Source: Phytophthora colocasiae
Taxonomy: Eukaryota > Oomycota > Peronosporomycetes > Peronosporales > Peronosporaceae
Reading direction: 5' to 3'
Assembly (NCBI GenBank): GCA_018806915.1
Contig: JAGKQI010000049.1
Coordinates: 62,001-126,000 of the forward strand
DNA length: 64,000 nucleotides
The position numbers and the translations under genes are program-made. This document shows, in pieces, positions 44,244-53,882 of this stretch (its first letter is position 1; every line of letters starts with the position of its first letter). The notes under the pieces were generated by a model, which saw only the letters and a list, made by a program, of their open reading frames with translations, was not told the origin of the DNA and searched no databases.

Positions 44244-44596
44244 TAGTACTACAGTCACGTCTGTGTAATTTGATAGAGTACCTTATTCCATCCCATAATT
44301 GATAAGTACTTGTACCATTAGTATTATATGAGGTACTAATAGGTTGTAGTACAATAACGTAGTATGCTACGACCGTCGTTTGGTTGGGGAACCCCCAACC
44401 GCCGCAATTTAATCCCGTAATCCAGTGCTTTATTGCGGTGGTGTGCTCGCTACAAGCGCGTCTCCGCTATGGTGCAATCACTTTCGATTTGGCGTCAAGA
44501 CCCCCACTAGCCCGCAGCGCACTGGCTAGAGGGATCGAGAGGACAAGAAGCGCAAGGAAGAGGCGAAAGCTCAAACAACAGCGATTTGTATTGGCA

Positions 44597-45667
44597 ATGG
44601 GGGAGGGGAAAATGACATCCCCCCCACCGGAGCTAGGAGGTTGGCCTCCACCGCACCCCGGGCGACGCAAAGCAGCCGAGCAGGAGACAGAAAGCAAGCC
44701 AACCATGCCAGAAGCGACAGCCAAGGGAGACAAGTCCCCAAGTGCCGAGAATGCAGATGCCAACGATCCGTGTAAAGGCACGGGAAGGAGAGAGGCGAGC
44801 GAGGACGAAGGCAAAGAGGTCGGGACTACAGGCCATGCCGAGAACAACGAGAACGACGACGAGGAGCAAACCCCACAAGAAAAGGGGAAGCTAGATGAAC
44901 CAACCGAGGATGAGGACAAGGAACCAGAACCAACGCCAGCTGAACCACCAAGTGGAGCCTCGCCGCTAGAACTGGTTCAAGCTTTACAAAAAGAGATGCA
45001 ACGAGCCTCCCAGCGAACTCCACGACGGGATTTGTGGAAACAGGTGATCCAAGACGCATTCACTGGAATTCATGAGAGTCTGGAAATCAAAGCGAGAACG
45101 CTGCCACCAGCGGCTCAGCGACTGCCCCAACTTTCAAGGGCAGAACAGCTTAAATTGCTTGATCTCTTCGAGTATGACCTTGTCCAACGGGATCTACCGT
45201 TCGAGGTGTGGGAAGCACACGTAATTTCTATCTGCAAGAGAGTCTACACGACGAAGGAAACTGTGTTTACTGCCATCAATCGGCTCTTGGGGAACTTACG
45301 CCTGAAGAACGCCCCAACGAAAGCAAGCTGGGCGGCACTGCTCGCGGGTAACAAACCCAGAGAGCAAGAGTATCAATCATTCGACCGTTACATGTTCCAC
45401 CCAGGACTATATGATGGGGAAACAATCGAGCGATTGAAGAATGTATGCGACCAGGACATACGGGGAACCCAATTACGAAAAGGAACGGAGGACGAATGGC
45501 TGATCGTCACAGGACTCGTTGAAGGCACGATCACGTGCCGTAAATTTCCCGCATTTATGGCGCAGCTGATGCGCACAGAAGAGCGACTAAAATCCTGGGT
45601 ACAATTCAAGCCCAAGTGGAGGGACACCTATGGTTTTCTCTCAAAAATGAAGCCCCGGTCCCACTAG
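44597..45667 (+). CDS. LINE ORF1 protein
   Basis: 356 residues from the first ATG inside the insertion; the frame is open further upstream into flanking sequence but that part is not element. Residues 10-140 are Pro/Glu/Lys-rich and disordered, then a helical domain (LELVQALQKEMQRASQRTPRRDLWKQVIQDAF...). Acidic and basic blocks alternate. I recognise no known domain. By position it should be the RNA-binding ORF1 of the LINE particle. The stop TAG at 45665 is followed two bases later by the ATG of the next ORF, suggesting translation by re-initiation. Confidence 0.75.
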   Translation: MGEGKMTSPPPELGGWPPPHPGRRKAAEQETESKPTMPEATAKGDKSPSAENADANDPCKGTGRREASEDEGKEVGTTGHAENNENDDEEQTPQEKGKLDEPTEDEDKEPEPTPAEPPSGASPLELVQALQKEMQRASQRTPRRDLWKQVIQDAFTGIHESLEIKARTLPPAAQRLPQLSRAEQLKLLDLFEYDLVQRDLPFEVWEAHVISICKRVYTTKETVFTAINRLLGNLRLKNAPTKASWAALLAGNKPREQEYQSFDRYMFHPGLYDGETIERLKNVCDQDIRGTQLRKGTEDEWLIVTGLVEGTITCRKFPAFMAQLMRTEERLKSWVQFKPKWRDTYGFLSKMKPRSH

Positions 45668-45669
45668 CG

Positions 45670-48642
45670 ATGAGAACCACCAATGGTCTCTTGGAAACCA
45701 TCGCGACAGCTGCAGAAGCGAGGCAAATAGCCGCAGCACTCAGCGAAATGCTACGAGTAGTGAAGACAGCAAGCTACGATGCTGTGACCAACTCAGTACA
45801 CTTGTATTTTTTTACGCGAGGATCAGCCGCAAAATACGCAGGATGGAAAGTGCCTTTTCGAAAAGATATTCATGTGCTGCACAACACGCATGTGGCCCCG
45901 AGGGGAGCGGAAAATGTATGGACCCGCCAAGCCGAACCATTAATTGGAGCAAGTGCAGCTGCGAGAACGTACACGATTAAGTTGATAAACGTGTCCCGAT
46001 TCTTAGACATCAGTCGGCTCCATGCCTACCTGAAAGCGATAGTCACCATCCCGTTCGAGATGGAAGAACTAGACCTATGCGGACCGAAATCACGTTCGTC
46101 GACTGAGTGGGCTGTGCAGTTTCAACTCGATGGATGCCCCGATAAGCTAAAGGGCATACGAAGGATTAACTGGTTTGGAGCGTGGATCATTGTTCAGCAT
46201 CCAAACCTAGTGGGCAGGAAACAGTGTCTAGCATGTGGAGATGTGGGTCACTTTGTGCGTCAATGTCGCAAAACGCACAGAGAGTTAAACGGACGAGGGT
46301 GTCTACTGGTAACAGAACAAGACATCAAATGCCTACAGGTGGAACCTGCCACGTTCACCAGTATGGAGGAGCTCAAAGCGACAGTAATGGCTAAGCTAGC
46401 GGCAGCTATGCATCAGCCCGAGGACAACGCAAAAGCTCGCACCGCCCAAAAGAACCACAGCAAACCTGAGGATCAGCAATGGAGAACAAAAGTAAGTAGG
46501 AAAACGGCATTCAAGCAGACGGAAGAGGCCATAACGGAAACTGATGAACCACAGACACAGTTCCAAGGTTTTTCGGCAAGTAGCAATCGATACAGCCACC
46601 TCCAAGAGGATGAAGAAACGGAGTCCAACCAACAAGCGCGGGAGACAAATGAGGCCAACGACGTCATAGACCTGCGAAGCTCAGCTGATTCAAATACGAG
46701 GGGCTCAGCGGGGGACGAAGCCCCATCGCAGAAAGATTTGACTGAACCAACGCAGTCAGAATTGCTGCTGATAAAGCAAGAAGCCCAAACGCAGCTAGAA
46801 ACGTTCGAATACCGCCATCCGGATCGAGACCTATTCATTATCCCAACCGCACCCGTACGGGAGGAGGAGAATGTCAGCCAGCTGACCGAGCAGGAGATAG
46901 AAACTAGGCTACGGCTTCATCGCCTAAATACACCGGCTACCGGAAACTGCCAAGCTTACGCCGTACTCCAAGCATATGTCGCGGCACCAACAAGGATCCG
47001 AGGAAGTACAGCGGCAGATACGACGGCTGCCCTCAAGAAAGGCATCAGAGCAGTGGCCCTAACAGACTTCGAGGCGAAATACACTCATGAAGATAGAAAA
47101 GCCACGCTGTTGGCGCTCAACAGGGGATACACAGGAATGTCGAGACCGAAATCTGCGGCAGAATTCAAACGATACCTGGAGGATTACGCAGCCAGCAACA
47201 GCGATGCAGAATCAGTGGTACCCCCGGAACAATGGGGCAGTAATGATACACTAGGCGCTGCTAGTGCATTTCTGCAAAAGGATATCTACGTACTCGGAGC
47301 CCCGGACAACAATGAAGCTTGGTCCTGCCTGCATTATTCACCGGCATATTGCAAGCGGAAGGGTATCGTCTACGAAGGAAACAAAGAAAACCCATTACCG
47401 TTGCTGGAATGCGTGAAGGAAATCTCAAAAGCCAAAGCAAAGCATGGCCAGCAAGCCAAAACGGCGCCACTAGTGCTCAGGTTCAAGGGAAATCACTACT
47501 CCGCGTATATCCACGAAGTATTCGAGCCGGATACAGATGAACAGATGAAGTCAACTGACGGACCACAGGATCCAACAGGACTTCCGGCGGAAGAGTATAA
47601 TCAGCGAGAGGTGAACGATTTACATACTTCTAGCAACGGGACTACCTATGCATCTGCAGAACCGGAAATGGCAGAGCTGGCATCATCAGGATCATTATAC
47701 GACCCAGACGAAGACGAGTCCGACACAGAAGATATTAGCTCAGCAGAAACTCCGCCTAAGGCTCCAAACAAAGGGAAACGTGCACATCAAACCACGCCTG
47801 ATGTCCGGATCCGTGTGAACAGCAACGTGGTGAACGCTCACAACAAAGCGGTACCTCTCAAAAAGCAGCAAGGGCTTCCGATATCGAGAGCGCTAGCAAC
47901 TCAGTTTGAGGAAGTCGCCGAAAGAGCTCCACGTACATCCTCGAGATGGCAAGCGCCCAGCTGGCACGTGAAGTGGAACGCATTGGTAGATATCTGGGGA
48001 ACGGCAGTCACAGTGCAATTCCCGGACATTGGATCTCCAGAGGACATCTGGGTCGAAGCGGCGAGAAGAGAACCTCAACTATTGCTGGAAAACATAAAAT
48101 CTTTTGAGCATCCAGATCTGATAATGGACCACCTCAGTGATGCCACGATACAAGCGCTAACGGCCGCGTGGAGAGTCGAAGTCCAGCTGGACATGCTCAG
48201 AAGCCTTACTAGAGGGGCCAAAAACCCGGCTGACAAAGAGTACCTCCAAGCCTGGGGACGAAGGTATGACGTACAGCCCGGGAGACGAGGGAAAGCAGTA
48301 GTACTCGAAAACCATGAGGACTGGAAATGGGTGGGACGGCAAGGGCTAGCGACGACGAACGAGCTAAACATTTGTGACCCAGCCACACGCCTTGAAGGAA
48401 GCCGGCACATTCCGGTAGCAAAAGTGTTTGAAGAGGAGATCGCAACGCTAATCGACTCCAGGATCCAGATCAGGACCTCGGAGACGACAACTTGTGTGCA
48501 CAAGCATCTAGCAGCACTTCAAACTCACCCAGGTTACAGAAACCACTTTGAGGAAGCGCTACTTACAGAAGATTGGGGGCTCTTAACAATATTCCTGATA
48601 AAGCTCATCTCGGCAGCGGAAGCGGCAACCAAGGACCTGTAA
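45670..48642 (+). CDS. LINE ORF2: CCHC zinc knuckle plus OTU-like cysteine protease
   Basis: 990 residues from the ATG two bases after ORF1's stop; upstream in-frame codons overlap ORF1. At about residues 184-197 lies a CCHC knuckle, CLACGDVGHFVRQC, preceded by a segment resembling the Gag-like nucleic-acid domain of LINE ORF1s. Around residues 420-615 is an OTU-like fold: NTPATGNCQAYAVLQAY (catalytic Cys in GNC), VPPEQWGSNDTLGAASAFLQKDIYVL (OTU Trp-Gly strand) and LRFKGNHYSAYI (catalytic His in NHY). OTU enzymes usually cleave ubiquitin. The role in the element may be polyprotein processing or protection from host ubiquitination; both are inference. The last 70 bases overlap the next ORF in another frame. 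Confidence 0.75.
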   Translation: MRTTNGLLETIATAAEARQIAAALSEMLRVVKTASYDAVTNSVHLYFFTRGSAAKYAGWKVPFRKDIHVLHNTHVAPRGAENVWTRQAEPLIGASAAARTYTIKLINVSRFLDISRLHAYLKAIVTIPFEMEELDLCGPKSRSSTEWAVQFQLDGCPDKLKGIRRINWFGAWIIVQHPNLVGRKQCLACGDVGHFVRQCRKTHRELNGRGCLLVTEQDIKCLQVEPATFTSMEELKATVMAKLAAAMHQPEDNAKARTAQKNHSKPEDQQWRTKVSRKTAFKQTEEAITETDEPQTQFQGFSASSNRYSHLQEDEETESNQQARETNEANDVIDLRSSADSNTRGSAGDEAPSQKDLTEPTQSELLLIKQEAQTQLETFEYRHPDRDLFIIPTAPVREEENVSQLTEQEIETRLRLHRLNTPATGNCQAYAVLQAYVAAPTRIRGSTAADTTAALKKGIRAVALTDFEAKYTHEDRKATLLALNRGYTGMSRPKSAAEFKRYLEDYAASNSDAESVVPPEQWGSNDTLGAASAFLQKDIYVLGAPDNNEAWSCLHYSPAYCKRKGIVYEGNKENPLPLLECVKEISKAKAKHGQQAKTAPLVLRFKGNHYSAYIHEVFEPDTDEQMKSTDGPQDPTGLPAEEYNQREVNDLHTSSNGTTYASAEPEMAELASSGSLYDPDEDESDTEDISSAETPPKAPNKGKRAHQTTPDVRIRVNSNVVNAHNKAVPLKKQQGLPISRALATQFEEVAERAPRTSSRWQAPSWHVKWNALVDIWGTAVTVQFPDIGSPEDIWVEAARREPQLLLENIKSFEHPDLIMDHLSDATIQALTAAWRVEVQLDMLRSLTRGAKNPADKEYLQAWGRRYDVQPGRRGKAVVLENHEDWKWVGRQGLATTNELNICDPATRLEGSRHIPVAKVFEEEIATLIDSRIQIRTSETTTCVHKHLAALQTHPGYRNHFEEALLTEDWGLLTIFLIKLISAAEAATKDL

Positions 48643-51600
48643 CTCTGTCATTCCATAACGGTAAAGGAGGAGGAACGAAGCCCAACGAGGAGGATGCATT
48701 TGGGCGACTGTACAACTTACGTGTATCGGAACGAGAAAACAAAACAACAAAAAAAGGTAAGTATAGAAAACGAGAAGAACTAACATTCACAGTGATCAGC
48801 CAAAATGTCATGGGATTCAAACGCAAGACCAGGGGCGACTGGCTGAAATACTGGAGAAGCAAACCGGTCAATGAAAGACCACAAGTTATTATGATTCAAG
48901 AAACACATATCATATCGGCAACAGAAGTGGAGGAACTAGAACGGGAATGGCAACGGCTATGGGGACAAAAGCATGATCAACGCCTCACATATTGGAGCAT
49001 TGGCTCCGGTAAATCTGGAGGGGTAGCAGTCTTGGTGGCACCGGAGGTGGCACCAACAGTGCAACCATGGAATCAGCATCTTTGGACAAACAGGCAATTA
49101 GGTATTCTAGTAGGCGGCCATGCGATACTAAATATCTACGCACCCGTCGACCCACCAGCAGCCAGAGAAAAGTTTTTCAAAAAGATGCAGCAGTGGAAGC
49201 TAGGACAACACGGGAAGGTCATCGTCGGAGGTGATTTTAATTGTGTCGAAACACCTACACTGGATCGACGAGGAGGCAAGCGAAGTAGAAAAACTGAAAG
49301 TCAGGCGCTGACCACGCTCATGCACACAAGTAAGTTGTCGGATGCCAGGGAATTGATAGGTACAGCGGATGAAGAACTACATCTGGATGAAATTGACCAT
49401 TACACTTATTGGAAAGGGGAAGTCGCAAGCAGGATAGATCGCTACTACGTCTCGGCAAGTATCGGAGGCGAGGTTCAATGGTTGAAGGTGTGCTTACCAG
49501 GACTCAAGTCCGACCACCAAGAAGTTCAACTCCACCTCAAAAGCATAAGCACGAAGCATGTCCCGCTCAAAGCTCGTAAGGTGCTATATCCAATCCCACG
49601 ACAGCCAGCCACAGCAGCGACAAAATCGGAAATTCAGCAGGCACTCGCGGATCAAACCTCGCAAGATAAACCGGGCAATTGGGACGACAATTTAACATGT
49701 TGGAGAACGGCCTTAACCAAAGTAGGAAAACGGATCAAACGGCGAAAAAAGGCAGCAATCAGAAGAATTAGGCATCGTGCGAGAGCGAGGTTGCGACACA
49801 GAACGCACTTCATCGAAGCCAATGTAGAAGAAATTCGAGAACTGGACCTGCTACGCTTGGGACAAAATTTAGAGGACTCACCTGAACAAATGCGATGGAG
49901 ATTTAAGCGAACAGCCATTTGGGAGCGTGATCAACACGTTACCAAGATTGACGCACCAGAGGGAATGCAATTTCCACCTCGGATGAAGACGGCCGAAAAA
50001 TTTGCAAAAGTCTGGTCCAAACTGTTTGGAGGCAAACACGGCCAGATTCCAGACCAGGCTGCGCTACAACAAGCAATCGACAACTTCGCAACAGTGCCAA
50101 CCTACCGGAAAGTGCACCCGGAGGAAAACAAAGAGCTCATGAGACCAATCGAGGAATACGAACTCATGACCGCTATATAATCCCTTCAACGGCACAAAGC
50201 AGCTGGTCCAGACGGGTTAAATAACGATTTCTACAAAGACCTCGCCGACGAAGTGGTCCCAGCACTCCTCACAGCGTGCAACAATTTACTGAAAGGACAA
50301 CCCCCACCGCCTTCATTTTTAAAAGGAACGGTGGTTCCCTTGCGGAAAAACGGGGACTCCACGGACGCCATGGACTATAGACCGATAATGCTGCTACAAA
50401 CCAGTTACAAGATTTTCATGAAAGTGATGGCGACACGCTTACAGAAATTCCTGGGAAGACTCATCGGGGACACCCAGCAAGGTTTTGTGCGCGGACGCCA
50501 GATGCAACGATCAGTACAAATGATGTTGAGCATGTTACAACGAGCGGAGGAACTGGCCGACACAGATCCTAACACAGTAGCTGGAATACTGCTGTTAGAT
50601 TTTCGGAAGGCATACGATACAATGGACAGAGCCTACATACTGGAAGTCCTTCGAAAGTTCGGGTTCAGCAGCGAATTCGTACATCTTATCGCTCAGCTCC
50701 ATGACAACACGACGGTACAGTTTGAAGTCAACGGCGAGCTTTCGGACCCGATCCAAGTGGTATCTGGTATCAGACAAGGGTGCCCAATGGCACCCTTACT
50801 GTTCATCTTGGGAGCAGAACTACTAGGATTGGCGTTCTCTCAGGATGCAGAGCTCAAAGGAATTCAAGTCTCAGACCAACCGGAAGAGCGGAGACATATT
50901 TTTTCAGCGTTTGTAGACGATTCAACAGTGTATCTGGAGGACAGCAACCAGCTCCCTAGAGCGATGGAACTGGTACGAGAATTTGGGCGCTTGTCAGGGC
51001 TACAAGTTCAACCTGCCAAGAGCAAGTTTATATTCCTGGATAAAAACGAGAGAGAAGCAACTTTCCATGGCATACCAGTATTGCCTGTAGGGGAGACAAC
51101 ACGTTATCTGGGCCATCAAGTAGGCATCGCAGACTTACTGGAGGTAAACTGGGCAGATCGAAAGCGAAAGCTAAAACGCCGGATGGCCACGGCAGAAAGA
51201 GTAGCGACTAGCGTTCCTGACCGCGTGGAACTAATCAATGTGGTTTTCCTACCATCGTTGCTATTCACAGCAAGTGCATTCCAACCATCGCCGGAAATAG
51301 TCAAAGAGCTCGTGAAAATGCAGAAGGCATTTCTCGGGAAGGGGTTAGTCGCAACGGACTCAACGAAGCACAAAGTCACGCCAAGTTTAGTTCATCTACC
51401 TCGACAAGCTGGAGGGATGGGCTTGGCGTCGATACCAGTAGCCCTCAAGAGCCAAAGAGTCAAGCACACCATGCTATGGATTCTCAGCGCAGATGACATT
51501 TACAGAACAGCGTGGCTGGCCTGGCTAGGAGTAGCACAGACCAGAGAGCATTGGCAAGAACCCTGGATAACCCCGAGCCCAGAGAGGCGCAAGGCATTCC

Positions 51601-53223
51601 CAAAGCGATGGACTAGTCAGCGAATTCAAATGCTACGAGATGTCGGAGAACTTTTAGCGCCCCCAGATTCCAACAAAAGGAAAAGACGCAGCAGAATGGC
51701 ACTGGAATGGACGCACATGAAACCTGATGTGGTGCTTTGGACGGACAGCGAAAGCGAATGGAGCTCACAGCTGTTCCTACTACTACCCCAGGAGCTAATG
51801 ACCCCTCCAGACACGGTGCCCCCACATATCGCTCGCAGCTGGACCCAAATGTCCTGGTCAGATAACCCGTGGATCCCTGATCAAAACGCCCCCACATTGA
51901 ATCGGAAAACGTACCAGGATATTGCACCAGTTGCGGTGGCAGAACTACGCCTGAAACGTCACACCAAATTGCTCTACTCAATGAGAATCCCACATCGCAA
52001 GAAGTGGTCATTATCTCACAGGACGAGTACTTTAGCACGATGGGCCATAGCCATCCTGGTGAGTTCACCAGAGATTCCAGTTGGTCAAGAGATACCTACA
52101 GAGCAAAAAGTAACCCTTCGACATGATCGTGGGCTCAATGACGAATTCAACTGGGAAGTTCACGACCGCGGAAGGATAAAAGCAACGGTGCGTGAGAGGC
52201 TCCCCGATGGACCGCATGAACTGCTACTCCAAGTACGATCAAACGGATTAGAATGGGACATCGAAACGAAGCACCAAAACAGCTCGGCTGAGCGGAAACT
52301 GATGCAACTATACCACACGGAAGGGATAGTATAGCCCCTTGTTGCATCAGCTTCCGTGGGAAGTGTCCGACAGAGTCAAGAACAAATTTGTTTTGGCCAA
52401 TCTAAAGAACCAACCGTTCCAGCGAGCCAGAAGCCACTTAGCCCCAGACCTGACCGCGATTATTAACAAAGTGGAGACGGCAGCGAAGCAGAGCCCATGG
52501 GAGAAGGGGTTGTTGAAACAAAGCCCGACAGACCTGTGGGACCGGAAACACTCGCTAACCAATTTTCAGATTTGGACAGCGTACAGGTTAGCCCTGGGCC
52601 AACTAAATCTCTACTACGAGGGCAGACAGCACCAAGGGACATGTGTGGTGGACGTGAAGTGTGAAAACACACCGGAAACTATCAAGCATATTGTTTGGGA
52701 CTGCATCCGAGCGAAAGATATTTGGATAAGCTTTATCAGCCACTGGCTAGGCCATCAGCTACTGAGTGGTCAAGTTGAGCTGTTCCAAGAAGCAGTCGCG
52801 GCTCGTCAAGCCCCAGCAATCACACCATCGGCGAAACAAAAACTCAAGACTCTCTTCGGAAGGTGGACTGGAGAAGTGGAAGACCACTACAAGCAAGTAT
52901 GGCGGGTAGCCACCACCATCATACCGGCGCACTTGTGGATGGCACGAAACGACGTAGTGTTTAGACAAGCCCGACTGTCACGACACGAACAACTCGCAAA
53001 AATTTGGACCAGCGTCCTGCGTCAACTTCGAGCGATATCCAAACGGGATAAACGTCGAGACTCCACACGAGCACGAGGAATCTATCTCCACATCTGCATA
53101 GACAACTTGGAAGAAAGACCAGAGTCAAAGACTTTAACAATAAGCGGACCCGACCAAAGTAAGCAGCGAGCGAGGTTACAACTGATATCGCGGCTGAGAG
53201 CATATCAACAGTATATACTTTAG
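48573..53223 (+). CDS. LINE ORF3: APE endonuclease and reverse transcriptase (in-frame stop, frameshift)
   Basis: The frame opens at 48573 without an ATG until NVMGFKR near 48810, so expression may need a frameshift from ORF2. APE endonuclease: VISQNVMGFK, MIQETHI, IVGGDFNCVETPTLDRRGG, IDRYYVS and GLKSDHQEV at about 48795-49520. A TAA at 50178-50180 interrupts the same frame inside the RT start (MTAI stop SLQRHKAAGPDGLNNDFY). RT continues to 52334 with VVPLRKNGDSTDAMDYRPI, QGFVRGRQ, LLLDFRKAYDTMD, GIRQGCPMAPLLF, the active-site FVDDSTVYL and GHQVG. After a frame change at about 52330, 52339-53223 encodes the C-terminal domain with CENTPETIKHIVWDC, a zinc motif found after LINE RTs. As written the copy cannot make full-length RT. 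Confidence 0.88.
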
Positions 53224-53267
53224 ATCATAACAGAATAGACGTTCTTTTCTCTCCGCTATGGTGCAAT

Positions 53268-53690
53268 GCAGGTATGTTCCTGAAGATGCCTTCTAAATGT
53301 ATGCCAAGTTTCGCCTCTCATTTCGCTGTATTGAGTGCGCTAGACGGGTGGGGATTTTACCCCAACCATCTCAAGTTCGGCCGGCGGATCCGACCCTGTG
53401 CTTGTTATGGTCTACGAGTGCCCTAGTCTGTTGACCATCAAAGGATGTCTGGCCGCGGTCCTTATTGCACAAAGCGCCGCGATTTAATCCAGTGCTTTAT
53501 ATCGGTGGTGCGCTCGCTGCAAGCGCTTCTCCACTGTGAGGCGAGGCAGGTATGTTCGTGAACTAACTGTATGGCCAAGTTTCGGCCAAGTTTCGCCGCT
53601 TGCTTCGTTATATTGGGCTCGCTGTGTCGCCTGCACAACCATCACACTGTCAAAGTATATATTGCAGTGAATTTGCGTCAAGTTCGCTTT
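53268..53690. repeat. tandem repeat that was the LINE target
   Basis: The interval 44399-44478 joined to 53268-53340 (the pre-insertion site) resembles 53474-53620. Shared words are GATTTAATCCAGTGCTTTAT, GGTGGTG.GCTCGCT.CAAGCGC, GCAGGTATGTTC and GCCAAGTTTCG. So the site was one of two diverged direct copies. No coding potential seen. Confidence 0.6.
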
Positions 53691-53882
53691 TAAGACACAG
53701 GCCGTGGCAGCCGTTTTCGCCCCATAAGCTTAAGTAGATAATTCGCCCTTGTGCGTCGTGCACGCTTTGCGCGCAGAGATGCCGGTGAGCTCACTTTTAA
53801 TTGAGCGCGTCCTAATTGGCTGACATTTATTTGAGCACCCATATTAAGCAACGATCCGATTGGCCATGTCATTTTTCTCGCT

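Larger units (their letters stand above)
44479..53249 (+). mobile_element. 8.8-kb non-LTR retrotransposon (APE-type LINE) with OTU-like protease
   Basis: Bracketed by an exact 18-bp direct repeat, TCTCCGCTATGGTGCAAT, at 44461-44478 and 53250-53267, the target duplication of this insertion. Inside, all on the plus strand, are ORF1, an ORF with CCHC and OTU-like domains, and an endonuclease-reverse transcriptase ORF with a C-terminal zinc motif. There is no poly-A tail; the 3' end is GTTCTTT. Endonuclease and RT motifs are L1/Tx1-like. The length exceeds a typical 5-6 kb L1 because of the extra protease ORF. Confidence 0.93.

Noticed and set aside
44384..44596. Upstream extension of LINE ORF1 to 44384
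   Set aside because: This part precedes or overlaps the 18-bp target duplication at 44461-44478, so it belongs to flanking DNA; the first ATG inside the element is 44597.
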